Source: an uncultured Bacteroidia bacterium
GTDB lineage: Bacteria > Bacteroidota > Bacteroidia > Bacteroidales > UBA932
Assembly (NCBI GenBank): GCA_902792815.1
Contig: CADBAY010000017.1
Location: 44,083 to 85,162, forward strand
Direction: 5' to 3'
DNA length: 41,080 nt
Below, piece after piece: positions 9,253 to 17,349 of this stretch. A program made the position numbers and the translations under genes. The notes below the pieces were generated by a model. That model was given only the letters and a program-made list of their open reading frames with translations. It was not told the DNA's origin and did not search any database. Position 1 is the stretch's first letter, and each line of letters opens with the position of its first letter.

Positions 9253-9282
9253 TTGCACAAATGATATTTGGATATAACTTTG
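9253..9282 (+). promoter_or_regulatory. Predicted promoter of the CofE-like gene
   Basis: TTG at 9253-9255 and TAACTTTG at 9275-9282 are separated by 19 nt, an excellent match to the Bacteroidetes promoter. The predicted start of transcription, about 9289, is only some 12 nt before the ATG at 9301. The promoter is back-to-back with that of the pur operon. Confidence 0.75.
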
Positions 9283-9294
9283 TGCGTAACGCAC
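9282..9294. promoter_or_regulatory. 13-bp palindrome on the predicted transcription start, possible operator
   Basis: GTGCGT-A-ACGCAC is a perfect inverted repeat with 6-bp arms. It begins on the last base of the -7 box and ends six bases before the start codon, covering the predicted transcription start. This location suits a repressor operator; it could instead form a small 5' hairpin in the RNA. No regulator gene is adjacent. Confidence 0.45.
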
Positions 9295-9300
9295 TAAAAA

Positions 9301-10503
9301 ATGAAAACTCGCGTAAGAAAAACCGGTACAGTGGTGCGTGGTATCCGCTGTCCTATCATCCGTCAGGGGGATTCTCTCCCGGCAATTGTTTCAGAATGCG
9401 TCCTTGACGCTTCACGTGAAGAAGAATTTGAAATCCGCGACCGCGACGTCATTGCCATCACCGAGTCGGTGGTTGCAAGGTCGGAGGGTAATTATGCTAC
9501 CGTCGACGACATTGCAAAAGACGTCAGGGCCCGCACGGGAGGCGGAACCGTGGGCGTGATTTTCCCCATCCTGAGCCGCAACCGTTTCGCCATCTGCCTT
9601 AAGGGTATCGCCAAGGGCTGCAGCAAAGTTGTCCTGATGCTCTCTTACCCCTCCGACGAGGTTGGTAATTCGCTTATGAGCCTTGACCGCCTTGACGAGG
9701 CCGGGGTGAACCCTTATTCCGATGTGCTCTCTCTCGAGCGCTACCGTGAGCTTTTCGGGGTCAACCTGCACGAATTCACCGGCGTCGATTACGTGGAGTA
9801 TTATTCCGAGCTCGTACGTGCGGAGGGCGCCGAGGTGGAGTTCGTGTTCGCCAACCGTCCCGAGGTCATTCTTAAGTACACCGATACCGTTATCAACTGC
9901 GATATCCATACGCGTTTCCGCACCCGCCGCCTTCTCCAGAAGGCCGGTGCCAGGCTGGCAATAGGCCTCGACCAAATATTAACCGCCCCCGTGGACGGGA
10001 GCGGCTACAATGAGAACTACGGCCTGCTGGGATCGAACAAAGCCACCGAAGACAAGGTTAAACTGTTCCCCCGCAACTGTAAGGCCGTGGTCGATGAAGT
10101 GCAGGACCGCATACTCAAGGCTACCGGCAAGCACGTGGAGGTGATGGTGTACGGAGACGGCGCTTTCAAGGATCCTCAGGGCAAGATTTGGGAACTCGCC
10201 GATCCGGTAGTTTCCCCCGGCTTTACCGACGGGCTTCGCGGCACACCCAACGAGCTCAAGATCAAATACCTAGCAGACAGTCAGTTTGCGAGCCTCAAGG
10301 GCGAGGAGCTGCGTAATGCCATTTCCGAGAGCATACGCCTAAAAGATGCCAATCTTAAAGGCAAAATGGCCTCGGAAGGCACCACCCCCCGCCAGCTCAC
10401 CGACTTGATAGGATCATTGTGTGACCTTACAAGCGGCTCCGGCGACAAGGGCACACCGGTGGTGCTCGTCCAAGGCTATTTTGACAATTACTCTACCGAG
10501 TAA
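9301..10503 (+). CDS. Coenzyme F420-0:L-glutamate ligase (CofE/FbiB-N) family protein
   Basis: This 400-residue cytoplasmic protein starts MKTRVRKTGTVVRGIRCPII. It resembles the CofE family: an N-terminal segment with RDRDVIAITESVVARSEGNY, which is the typical ITesVVariseg-like stretch, a central RFRTRRLLQKAG segment, and a C-terminal region with MVYGDGAFKDPQGKIWELADP. Archaeal CofE is about 250 residues and adds glutamate to F420-0 using GTP; this protein is much longer, as are homologs annotated in other anaerobic Bacteria. No F420 genes are seen nearby, so the real substrate is unknown. It has its own promoter and its 3' end overlaps the convergent M49-like gene by 11 bp. Confidence 0.7.
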   Translation: MKTRVRKTGTVVRGIRCPIIRQGDSLPAIVSECVLDASREEEFEIRDRDVIAITESVVARSEGNYATVDDIAKDVRARTGGGTVGVIFPILSRNRFAICLKGIAKGCSKVVLMLSYPSDEVGNSLMSLDRLDEAGVNPYSDVLSLERYRELFGVNLHEFTGVDYVEYYSELVRAEGAEVEFVFANRPEVILKYTDTVINCDIHTRFRTRRLLQKAGARLAIGLDQILTAPVDGSGYNENYGLLGSNKATEDKVKLFPRNCKAVVDEVQDRILKATGKHVEVMVYGDGAFKDPQGKIWELADPVVSPGFTDGLRGTPNELKIKYLADSQFASLKGEELRNAISESIRLKDANLKGKMASEGTTPRQLTDLIGSLCDLTSGSGDKGTPVVLVQGYFDNYSTE

Positions 10504-12094
10504 AGTTAAACCTTATATCCGCAGGGATCTTCTCAAGCCCAAGGCTCAGGCAGTCGGCGTCGTAGTTTGCGCTGCGCTTTGAGTATTGGGCTTCAAATTT
10601 GTCGGCAAATGCCTTGTCGCCGGTAGCCTGGGTCTTGAGCACCAGGGCGGTGATGTCGGCGAGAGCCTCCTCCATCTTATTGAAGTCCAGGGAGTACTGG
10701 CCGGCATCATTGCGCTTGAAGGCGCCGGCTTCTGCCAGATAGTTGTAGATAATTATATTGGCGCGGCCAAGTGCGCTGCCCTCGCCGAAGCGCTCGGAGC
10801 GCAGGAGCGAGGCGAAGAAAGTGGCCAGAGCGTCTTCCTTGGTGAAGATATGATGGATGTCGTAATGGTTCTGAAGGTTGCACACCATGAGAACTCCGGC
10901 AGTGTTGGCCTTGATCTCTTCAAATGTGACGGCTGCGCTGCCAAGGGCTTCTGCCACGTCGCCTTTGCCGCTGACGGTCTCCTTAACTCCCAGGCCGTGG
11001 GCCACCTCGCGGAAAACTATGTTCCAGAAGAAGGCGTCAGCCGAAAGATGCGATGAGTATTCGCGGGCGAGAAGGATCTCTCCGCTGGGATCCACGATAT
11101 GGTTGTACTTGGCGTTGATTATATTCTCGAGCAGGATGGTACGGGTGCCATGGTCGCGCTGGACGTCGGAATCGAAAGGCAGGTTGAGTGCGATCACCTT
11201 TATGCCGGCATTGGCCTTGCCCGCGTAATAAAGTGCGTCACAGGAGAATATGTTTGAACCGGCACCGGGCTGGAAGGTCTTGTAAGCATCTTCTCCCGGA
11301 AGGTCTTTTTGGAATTCCTCTATACGTGACACATACTGCATCAACTCTTTGGTGCGTTCTTCGTTCTTGAGGAGCACGAATGCCTCGTAAGAACGCTTGA
11401 TGCCCAGAAGCTGGTCGTCAGCTGCCTCGTTGGGACCGATGACAAGGTCCATCTTGCTGTCGTCCATATCGAGCCAGGCAAGGGAGCTCTCGTAGTAATT
11501 GTCTGTCTTGAGCGCCTCGGCCTTGCTGAGCAGATACTTGGCCACGCTGGGCTTGATGGTGATGTCGGCAGCTGCCTTGAGGTAGTTGGCAATCTTGTCG
11601 ATATGATCCTTGTAAGCATCGTGATACCAAACGGCTTCAAGCGAATTGTCGCCGGCGCGTCTGATGAGGGTGTACGGGCTGTTCTTGTCGGGGTTGTCCC
11701 AGGCGTCGAATTCTTCTTTGGTCATATCGGCAGGGTAGAAGCCTGCTCCGGCGGGGCAGTCGTCGTAGCCTTCGACAAACGATTTGCCGGTGGTGCGGTC
11801 CCAGGGGCCGTAGTTGATTTCGGCAAAGGTTTTCTGCACGGGGTCGGAAATGCCGTCAAGCAGAGCCTGCTTGTCGCCGAAGTACTGCTCCCAGTATATG
11901 GCGTCAACCTCGTCGGCTGCGAAGCGGTAAAGGTTGAGCACTTCTTTGCCGTTGTCTGTTATGCCGCTCAGGTCGGGTGCCGCTATGTTTACTACGGCAT
12001 AGTCATCGACGCTGCGGGTGAAAGGAGATTGTGTTTCATTGCATGAGACCGCCGCAATCAAGGCAATGGCGGTCAGAATCAGATTCTTTTTCAT
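10493..12094 (-). CDS. M49 (dipeptidyl peptidase III)-like lipoprotein, zinc site partly lost
   Basis: This 533-residue protein has a lipoprotein signal (MKKNLILTAIALIAAVSC, Cys18). The rest resembles the bacterial M49 family in which the zinc motif is the pentapeptide HEVAH rather than HELLGH. Here that site reads FREVAHGLG at 361-369: the first ligand His is Arg362 (codon CGC, where CAC would give His), the general base Glu363 and second His366 remain, and the third ligand region FEEIKAN keeps Glu393. Other family-like stretches are EINYGPWDR, AGFYPADMTKEEFDAW and GTRTILLENIINAKY. It is probably not a working peptidase and may bind peptides or act as a scaffold. It is the last gene after the transporter, 20 bp downstream of it, and overlaps the convergent CofE-like gene. 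Confidence 0.8.
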   Translation of the reverse strand: MKKNLILTAIALIAAVSCNETQSPFTRSVDDYAVVNIAAPDLSGITDNGKEVLNLYRFAADEVDAIYWEQYFGDKQALLDGISDPVQKTFAEINYGPWDRTTGKSFVEGYDDCPAGAGFYPADMTKEEFDAWDNPDKNSPYTLIRRAGDNSLEAVWYHDAYKDHIDKIANYLKAAADITIKPSVAKYLLSKAEALKTDNYYESSLAWLDMDDSKMDLVIGPNEAADDQLLGIKRSYEAFVLLKNEERTKELMQYVSRIEEFQKDLPGEDAYKTFQPGAGSNIFSCDALYYAGKANAGIKVIALNLPFDSDVQRDHGTRTILLENIINAKYNHIVDPSGEILLAREYSSHLSADAFFWNIVFREVAHGLGVKETVSGKGDVAEALGSAAVTFEEIKANTAGVLMVCNLQNHYDIHHIFTKEDALATFFASLLRSERFGEGSALGRANIIIYNYLAEAGAFKRNDAGQYSLDFNKMEEALADITALVLKTQATGDKAFADKFEAQYSKRSANYDADCLSLGLEKIPADIRFNFTR

Positions 12095-12114
12095 TATTGA
12101 TTCATGCTAATATA

Positions 12115-13620
12115 TTAGACGATATGTAACGAACCGGCGGCAAAGAGCACCAGATAACCCAGTACGACGCTTATTACACCAATGATAGCACCCACCTTGA
12201 TCATGTCTTTCTGCTGGATGAGGTTGGTGGCGTAGGCAAGTGCATTCGGAGGTGTGGAGATGGGCAGTATCATAGCGCTGCTGGAAGCGATGGCCACTCC
12301 GATGAGCACAGTTGAAGTGCCGCCGATAGCCTCGAGCTTGTCTCCCATTGCCGTACAGACTACCACAAGGATAGGCATCAGTAGGGCTGCGGTCGCAGAG
12401 TGCGAGATGAGGTTGGAAAGCCCGTAGCAGAGCAGTCCCGAGAGAATGACTATCAGAAGCGGCGAGAAGTTGCCGAAGGGGATGGCACGCACCACCAGGG
12501 CGGCAAGTCCGGAGCCGTTCATTGCATAGCCTAGGGCAAAACCGCCGGCGACCATCCAGAGGACGGACCAGTTGATTTCTTCCAGGTCGTATTTGGTGAC
12601 TATACCCGCAAGGGCGAATACGGCGAACGGAATCAGTGCCACCGTATAAGTGTTGATACCGGTAAGGGTATCCATCATCCAGAGCAGGATGGTGACTGCC
12701 ATGGTAATGATGACCAGGGTGGTTGACCTGCCCTTCTTCATCTCGCCGTCTATCTTTAACTCGATGGTCTTCTGGGAGAAGGGGAACATCTTCTTGAGCA
12801 GAGCCCAGGCTATGATGATCATGATGATTACCAGCGGCACCATGAACAACATCCACTGGCCGAATCCTATGCCCAGGTTAAGGCCTTCGGGGTCGTTGAG
12901 ATATTTCAGTGCAATGGTGTTGGGTGGCGTGCCTATGGGCGTTCCCATACCTCCTAGGTTGGCGGCGATGGGGATGCTGAGGGCCATTGCTATCCTGCCT
13001 TTACCTGCCTCGGGAAGCTGCTTGAACACCGGGGTAAGGAAAGTGAGCATCATGGCGGTGGTGGCCGTGTTGCTGATGAACATCGAGAACAGGGCGGTCA
13101 CAAGCATGAATCCGAGCAGGATGTTCTCGCTCTTCTTGCCGAAGGGAGTGAGGAGAACACGTGCCAGGTGCACGTCCAGGCCGGTTTTGGTGGTCGCTAT
13201 TGCCAGTACGAAACCGCCGATGAACAGCATGATCACAGGGTCGGCAAAACTGGCCATAACCTGCTTGTAGCTGAGGAGCTGCCCGGCTGTATCGGGATTG
13301 CATATCCATTTGATGCCCGAATCGGATGTGAGCAGCAGCAGGAATACCATAATGGATACCGATGTGGCCCAGGCGGGCACCAGCTCAAACACCCACATCA
13401 ATGTGGCATAAACGAATATGGCTATGATCCTTTGCTGGATTTGAGTCAGACCGTCGATACCGAACGATTCTGTAGGAAGCATCCAAAGGACCAGGACGAT
13501 AATGGCGACGAAAATGAGGCCGAAGCTCTTTTTCTTTAGTATAGAAAGGTTGAATCTATTGTTCTGACGCAACTTGTGCATCTGATCGACCAGATTGAAA
13601 CCTGTAAAATTCTTGAACAT
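12115..13620 (-). CDS. DASS/SLC13-family anion:sodium symporter (di/tricarboxylate-type)
   Basis: This 501-residue inner-membrane protein has about a dozen hydrophobic segments after a cytoplasmic N-terminus of about 30 residues. It shows the DASS architecture: a first SNT substrate loop in FISNTATTAMM, a following GGMGTPIGTPPNTIAL segment, and a second half with a matching loop LISHSATAALLMP and PISTPPNALAYA. The second loop reads SHS rather than the SNT of characterised dicarboxylate carriers such as VcINDY, so the anion specificity cannot be assigned. The gene lies between two M49-like lipoprotein genes (gaps of 26 and 20 bp), implying one operon, possibly for uptake of an anionic compound that the lipoproteins bind. 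Confidence 0.85.
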   Translation of the reverse strand: MFKNFTGFNLVDQMHKLRQNNRFNLSILKKKSFGLIFVAIIVLVLWMLPTESFGIDGLTQIQQRIIAIFVYATLMWVFELVPAWATSVSIMVFLLLLTSDSGIKWICNPDTAGQLLSYKQVMASFADPVIMLFIGGFVLAIATTKTGLDVHLARVLLTPFGKKSENILLGFMLVTALFSMFISNTATTAMMLTFLTPVFKQLPEAGKGRIAMALSIPIAANLGGMGTPIGTPPNTIALKYLNDPEGLNLGIGFGQWMLFMVPLVIIMIIIAWALLKKMFPFSQKTIELKIDGEMKKGRSTTLVIITMAVTILLWMMDTLTGINTYTVALIPFAVFALAGIVTKYDLEEINWSVLWMVAGGFALGYAMNGSGLAALVVRAIPFGNFSPLLIVILSGLLCYGLSNLISHSATAALLMPILVVVCTAMGDKLEAIGGTSTVLIGVAIASSSAMILPISTPPNALAYATNLIQQKDMIKVGAIIGVISVVLGYLVLFAAGSLHIV

Positions 13621-13646
13621 GGTTTAGTTAAAATTGCGTGAACAGA

Positions 13647-15245
13647 TTATTCATAGGTAAAGCGGATATCAACGGGAATTCCGGCATTCTCAAGGACCCT
13701 TTTGTCGGACAGACTCTCGGGGCCGGCAACGCCGTATTTAGCTGCCCAGGCACGGGCGGCCTCTATGTCGCCGTGGGCCTGGATGCGGAGTATCTCCGAG
13801 CCGAGGTACTCGAGGGCTTTCCAGGTCTTGTCGTAGTCGATGCTGTAGCGCCCCGAAGGATTCCAGGTAATGGCCTTGCTCTCAAGGAGATAGTTATAAA
13901 CTATAATATTGGCGATACCCGTAGGGTCCGCTGCGCCGAACCTGGTAGAGCGTATGGTGTTGGTGACAAAGGTGGTCAGCACGTCTTCCTTCTGGAAGAG
14001 GGCGGAGATGTGGTATGCCTCGGCTTCCTGAGCGCAGAGCCAGGCGCCCAGAACGTTTGATTTGGCCTTTTCGAGACAGAGTGCTTCACCCGCGAGCGCT
14101 TCGGCTACGGTGCCCTTCCCGTTGACGGTCTCTTTTACGCCGAGTCCTTTGGCAATCTCGCGGAAGACTATGAGCCAGTAGAAAGCGCTTGCATCCACAT
14201 GCGGCTGGTACACATCCTCAAGGAGGGCTCCGCCTACCGGGTGGACGGTGCGGTTGAACTTCTCGCGTATGACATTGTCGAAAATTATGGTACGGGTGCC
14301 CAATTCCTCCTGGACCTTGGTGTCATAGGGGAAGTTGATGCCGATGACCTTAAACCCTGCATTGGTATAACCGCCGCAGTAGAGCACGTTACAGGAGAAA
14401 ATATCGGACTGGGCTCCCGGAACAAAATCGTGATTGGCAGGATCGCCCGGCAGCATGTTCTGCAGTTCGCCCATACGGGCCGAGATGGCATTGAGTTCCT
14501 CGGTGCGCTGGAGATTCTTGAGCAGGACATAGGCTCCGTAGGAAGCCTTCTTTCCGTAGAGACCGTCGTCAACAGCCTCGATAGGCCCGATTACAAGGTC
14601 CATCTTGCTGTCGTTCATCTCGAGCCATGCCTTGTAGCTCTCGTAATAATCGTCGGTCTTGAGGCCTTCGATCATCTTGAGCAGATAGTTGCGGACGCTC
14701 TCTTTGATAGTGACGTCGGCTGCCCTTTGCAGATATCCTTCAATCGTGCTTATGGATTGAGCGTATGCATCGTGATACCAAACTGCCTTGAGGCTGCCGT
14801 CCGCAGCGCGCTGAACGAGCGTATAGGGGCTGTCCTTGCAGGGATCGTCCCACGCGTCGAATTCTTCTGATGTAAGGTCGGCCGGGTAGAAACGCGCGCC
14901 TGCGGGTTTACTGCCGTATCCGGGGAGGAAAGGCTTGCCGTCTATGCGGTCCCAGGGTCCGTAGTTGATTTGGGCATACAGCTTTTCATCGGAAGAGGCG
15001 AGTGAATTCAGGAGAGCTTGCCCGTCGCCGAAATACTGTTGCCAGTAGATTTTATCAATCTCGTCGGCGGCCATGCTGTACAGTTTCAGGACTTCTTTTC
15101 CATTGTCGGAGATGCCGGTCAGGTCCGGCGCCGGGATGGTAACCTGTGCGTAATTGTCCACGAGGCGCCCGACATCGATCCGCTCTTGGGTGCAGGATAC
15201 AGCTGCCAAAGCGAGGATCGAAATTATAATAGGAGCATTCTTCAT
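13647..15245 (-). CDS. M49-like lipoprotein with all three predicted zinc ligands replaced
   Basis: This 532-residue lipoprotein (MKNAPIIISILALAAVSC, Cys18) is a clear paralog of the protein at 10493-12094; both align without gaps over at least the first 400 residues, with shared INYGPWDR, RFYPADLT-like, EEFDAWD, YYES and MDLVIGP segments. In the zinc motif it reads FREIAKGLG at 361-369, so both His positions are lost (Arg362, Lys366); the third-ligand region is LEKAKSN with Lys393 in place of Glu. It therefore cannot bind catalytic zinc in the known way. It is first in a three-gene operon with the DASS transporter. I infer a non-enzymatic role at the envelope, perhaps ligand capture for the transporter. 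Confidence 0.8.
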   Translation of the reverse strand: MKNAPIIISILALAAVSCTQERIDVGRLVDNYAQVTIPAPDLTGISDNGKEVLKLYSMAADEIDKIYWQQYFGDGQALLNSLASSDEKLYAQINYGPWDRIDGKPFLPGYGSKPAGARFYPADLTSEEFDAWDDPCKDSPYTLVQRAADGSLKAVWYHDAYAQSISTIEGYLQRAADVTIKESVRNYLLKMIEGLKTDDYYESYKAWLEMNDSKMDLVIGPIEAVDDGLYGKKASYGAYVLLKNLQRTEELNAISARMGELQNMLPGDPANHDFVPGAQSDIFSCNVLYCGGYTNAGFKVIGINFPYDTKVQEELGTRTIIFDNVIREKFNRTVHPVGGALLEDVYQPHVDASAFYWLIVFREIAKGLGVKETVNGKGTVAEALAGEALCLEKAKSNVLGAWLCAQEAEAYHISALFQKEDVLTTFVTNTIRSTRFGAADPTGIANIIVYNYLLESKAITWNPSGRYSIDYDKTWKALEYLGSEILRIQAHGDIEAARAWAAKYGVAGPESLSDKRVLENAGIPVDIRFTYE

Positions 15246-15269
15246 GTTTAAATGATTATTTTGAATCTA

Positions 15270-15277
15270 CAAAGATA
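15270..15277 (-). promoter_or_regulatory. Possible -7 element for the M49-like/DASS operon
   Basis: On the minus strand TATCTTTG matches the Bacteroidetes -7 box TAnnTTTG, 25 bp before the start codon at 15245. No convincing TTG is found 19-21 nt upstream, so this is a half-supported promoter. Confidence 0.45.
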
Positions 15278-15338
15278 ACAAAAAAAGTGATTATAACTTG
15301 ATATAACCGTTCTTTAACTGGCTTTCAAGCAGGTTTCC

Positions 15339-15470
15339 CGGGATAATGCTCTTGACTGCATCAGCTCTTTCCCCGCTTTCCTTAAGGTTACGAGCATGCT
15401 GGAGATGATGATAGGCCGTTTGGAAATATTCCCGGTGTTGTATCTGCTGCGGTCGGCGACATCACGCTGA
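15339..15470 (+). pseudogene. C-terminal relic of a TrkH-type potassium uptake channel gene
   Basis: A reading frame ending in TGA at 15468-15470 encodes a tail including SFPAFLKVTSMLEMM followed by IGRLEIFPVLYLL. The GRLEIF-VL motif after a hydrophobic helix is the characteristic C-terminus of TrkH. Only about 40 codons are recognisable; the frame has a TAA at 15315-15317 and nothing TrkH-like before it. The rest of the gene is missing, so this is a deletion remnant. A trkA gene without a trkH partner lies 22 kb away at 37347, which suggests the two observations may be related through rearrangement, although a full trkH could exist elsewhere. Confidence 0.6.
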
Positions 15471-15634
15471 AAAACTTTTTTATTTGGTCAATTATCTTTG
15501 ATTTCCGGCCCTTTTTTCGTAGATTCGTGCCTCTGAATGCCGCCAAAGGCGAAGGTTTGACCATCCTTCCTTTCCTGGCATTCTGAGTGAAGGCCAGGAG
15601 AGGAGATAAGTTATAGAAGTCTTTCCTGGACTAT
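15471..15634. other. Noncoding spacer after the trkH relic
   Basis: No convincing gene is present. A TATCTTTG box on the plus strand (15493-15500) is followed by an ATG at 15537 that opens only seven codons (MPPKAKV) before a stop, so it could be a truncated gene start. A CCTGGC/GCCAGG inverted repeat lies near 15574-15598. I see nothing else. Confidence 0.4.
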
Positions 15635-17176
15635 TTACTGATTCAGATTGACTGCGGGGTTGACCGGAATCCGTCCGGGGTCGTTTGCGGCGCAGGCCGC
15701 CAGCCAGGCCACTATGGTTGCGTCAATCTTAAGGTCGCTCATCGACAGGCGCTCATAGGTGTCCATCACCGAGTGATAGGTCCGGAAGTATTCAAGCTCG
15801 TCCTGGATAAACTGATAGGCGGGAAGGCCGATGCGGTTGAAAGCAACGTGGTCGGTCCCTCCGGTGGCTCGGGGTGAAAGATACTTGAACCCCAGCGGTT
15901 CGATACTCTTCATCCAGGCTTCGAAGAATGGGAACGCGCCGTCGTTGCGCTCCAGATAGATTCCGCGGAAGCGGCCGGAGCCGTTGTCCATGTTCAGGTA
16001 AAGGGCGAATTTGTCAAACCCGGGAAGTTTTTTCCCGTCTTTGTACAGGTACTGTTCCAGGTACCCCCTGGAGCCGAACAGCCCCTGCTCTTCTCCTCCC
16101 CACAAGGCCAGGCGGATAGTGCGTTTGGGCTTGAATCCCAGTTCTTTAAGGATCCGCATGGCCTCTACCATCACTATGCATCCGGAGCCGTTGTCGGCCG
16201 CACCGGTGCCTCCGTGCCAGGAGTCGAAGTGGGCGCCTATAAGTACAATCTCGTCCTTGAGTTTGGGATCGGTTCCGGGAATTTCGGCATATATATTATG
16301 AACTTCTCGGTCGTCTGTAAAGCGGTTGAGGAGTTCCAGCTCCATTTCGACCTTCTGGCCGTTCTGGATGAGGCGGACCATGCGGCCGTGATCCTCGAGG
16401 GGCATTGCAATCTCGGGGACGGGCTCAGGGTCACCGGCGCGGTAATTGGCACCTGAACTGCCGGGCACATTGAAGGTCCCGCTGCCGTTGACGATGCATA
16501 GGGGCTTTTCTGCCGTGTAGAAATCCGCTATCAGTTGACGGAGTTCCATATATGCCCGGTAATCGAAGGGCATCCCGCGTCCGGGGCCTCCGAAGCGGGG
16601 ACGCGCATCAGCTCTGTTATCCTCCGTCAGGGCTTCCAGTTCCTTTTCGTCATATCGGGTGGCAAGCGGCTCAAAATTGATTTCTACCTCCCTCGAAGAA
16701 GGGACGAGGAGGATTTTGCCTGTCACTTTGCCCCGATATTTCTCCAGGTCTTCCTTCGCCTGGACGTCGAAAATCATGCATTCGCCCTTGACCAGGCCGT
16801 CGGTGCTGCCAGTCCAGGCCTTGGGATTGACAGCAAAGGTGCAGTAGTACGGCGAAGTCATGGCTGCATAGGTCTTGACTACATCCCAACCGCCGCGGGA
16901 GAATTCTGCAGCAAACGCAGCTCGCGGGTTGGAAAGTCCGAATTCGCCAAGTTTGGCAATCATCAGCGAGTCGGCACGCCGTTTCTGGAGGGAGGCGGTG
17001 AGCCGCGACCCGGCATAATCCGTGATGTATTGGGCAATCTCATCTACCTTAGAGCGGCTCAGGCCCTCTGCCTTTATGCGAGTGGCCCATTCCAGGGATT
17101 CGGAAACCTGCGCCAGCGCGCTGCTGCTGCTGAACACTACGGAGAATACCGCAACAAAGACAAAAAACTTCTTCAT
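15635..17176 (-). CDS. Secreted M28-family zinc metallopeptidase
   Basis: This 513-residue protein starts at MKKFFVFVAVFSVVFSSSSALAQ, a standard signal peptide with a type I cleavage site; an upstream in-frame ATG at 17305 is rejected because it lies before the promoter and adds an improbable extension. The C-terminal half is the M28 catalytic domain: GAHFDSWHGGTGAADNGSG with His316 and Asp318, WGGEEQGLFGS with Glu362 as base and Glu363 as ligand, NMDNGSG, and a final ligand His in YHSVMDTYERL. An inserted PA-like domain probably occupies about residues 120-270. All ligands look intact, so it is likely an active aminopeptidase or carboxypeptidase of the periplasm or outside. It is monocistronic. 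Confidence 0.9.
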   Translation of the reverse strand: MKKFFVFVAVFSVVFSSSSALAQVSESLEWATRIKAEGLSRSKVDEIAQYITDYAGSRLTASLQKRRADSLMIAKLGEFGLSNPRAAFAAEFSRGGWDVVKTYAAMTSPYYCTFAVNPKAWTGSTDGLVKGECMIFDVQAKEDLEKYRGKVTGKILLVPSSREVEINFEPLATRYDEKELEALTEDNRADARPRFGGPGRGMPFDYRAYMELRQLIADFYTAEKPLCIVNGSGTFNVPGSSGANYRAGDPEPVPEIAMPLEDHGRMVRLIQNGQKVEMELELLNRFTDDREVHNIYAEIPGTDPKLKDEIVLIGAHFDSWHGGTGAADNGSGCIVMVEAMRILKELGFKPKRTIRLALWGGEEQGLFGSRGYLEQYLYKDGKKLPGFDKFALYLNMDNGSGRFRGIYLERNDGAFPFFEAWMKSIEPLGFKYLSPRATGGTDHVAFNRIGLPAYQFIQDELEYFRTYHSVMDTYERLSMSDLKIDATIVAWLAACAANDPGRIPVNPAVNLNQ

Positions 17177-17211
17177 ACTAACTAACCGGTTTGAAAGAAT
17201 AACACTTAAGG

Positions 17212-17241
17212 CAAAGTTAGTATTTTCTGCCAACAGGCAAA
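17212..17241 (-). promoter_or_regulatory. Predicted promoter of the M28 peptidase gene
   Basis: On the minus strand TTTG (17241-17238), 18 nt, then TAACTTTG (17219-17212). It lies 36 bp upstream of the ATG at 17176, which supports that start over the longer frame. Confidence 0.7.
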
Positions 17242-17311
17242 ATGATTTAACAAAAAAATGGAAGGAACAAATATAAACGCTTAATAAGCAGGAGATTCCA
17301 TTCATTAATAG

Positions 17312-17342
17312 TTTGAGGTTTCAAAAAAATGAATTAAATTTG
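17312..17342 (+). promoter_or_regulatory. Predicted promoter of the nine-lipoprotein operon
   Basis: TTTG at 17312-17315, exactly 19 nt, then TAAATTTG at 17335-17342: a full match to the Bacteroidetes consensus. Transcription would begin near 17349, almost at the ATG of the small ORF at 17350. No other promoter of this quality was seen between here and the terminator at 30345. Confidence 0.75.
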
Positions 17343-17349
17343 TATCTTT

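Noticed and set aside
15471-15634. Possible insertion sequence remnant in the intergenic region
   Set aside because: No terminal inverted repeats, target duplication or transposase-like frame were found; only a TrkH tail and a seven-codon frame are visible.
17177-17305. Longer N-terminus for the M28 peptidase
   Set aside because: The extension covers the predicted promoter and would place the signal peptide 43 residues inside the protein.
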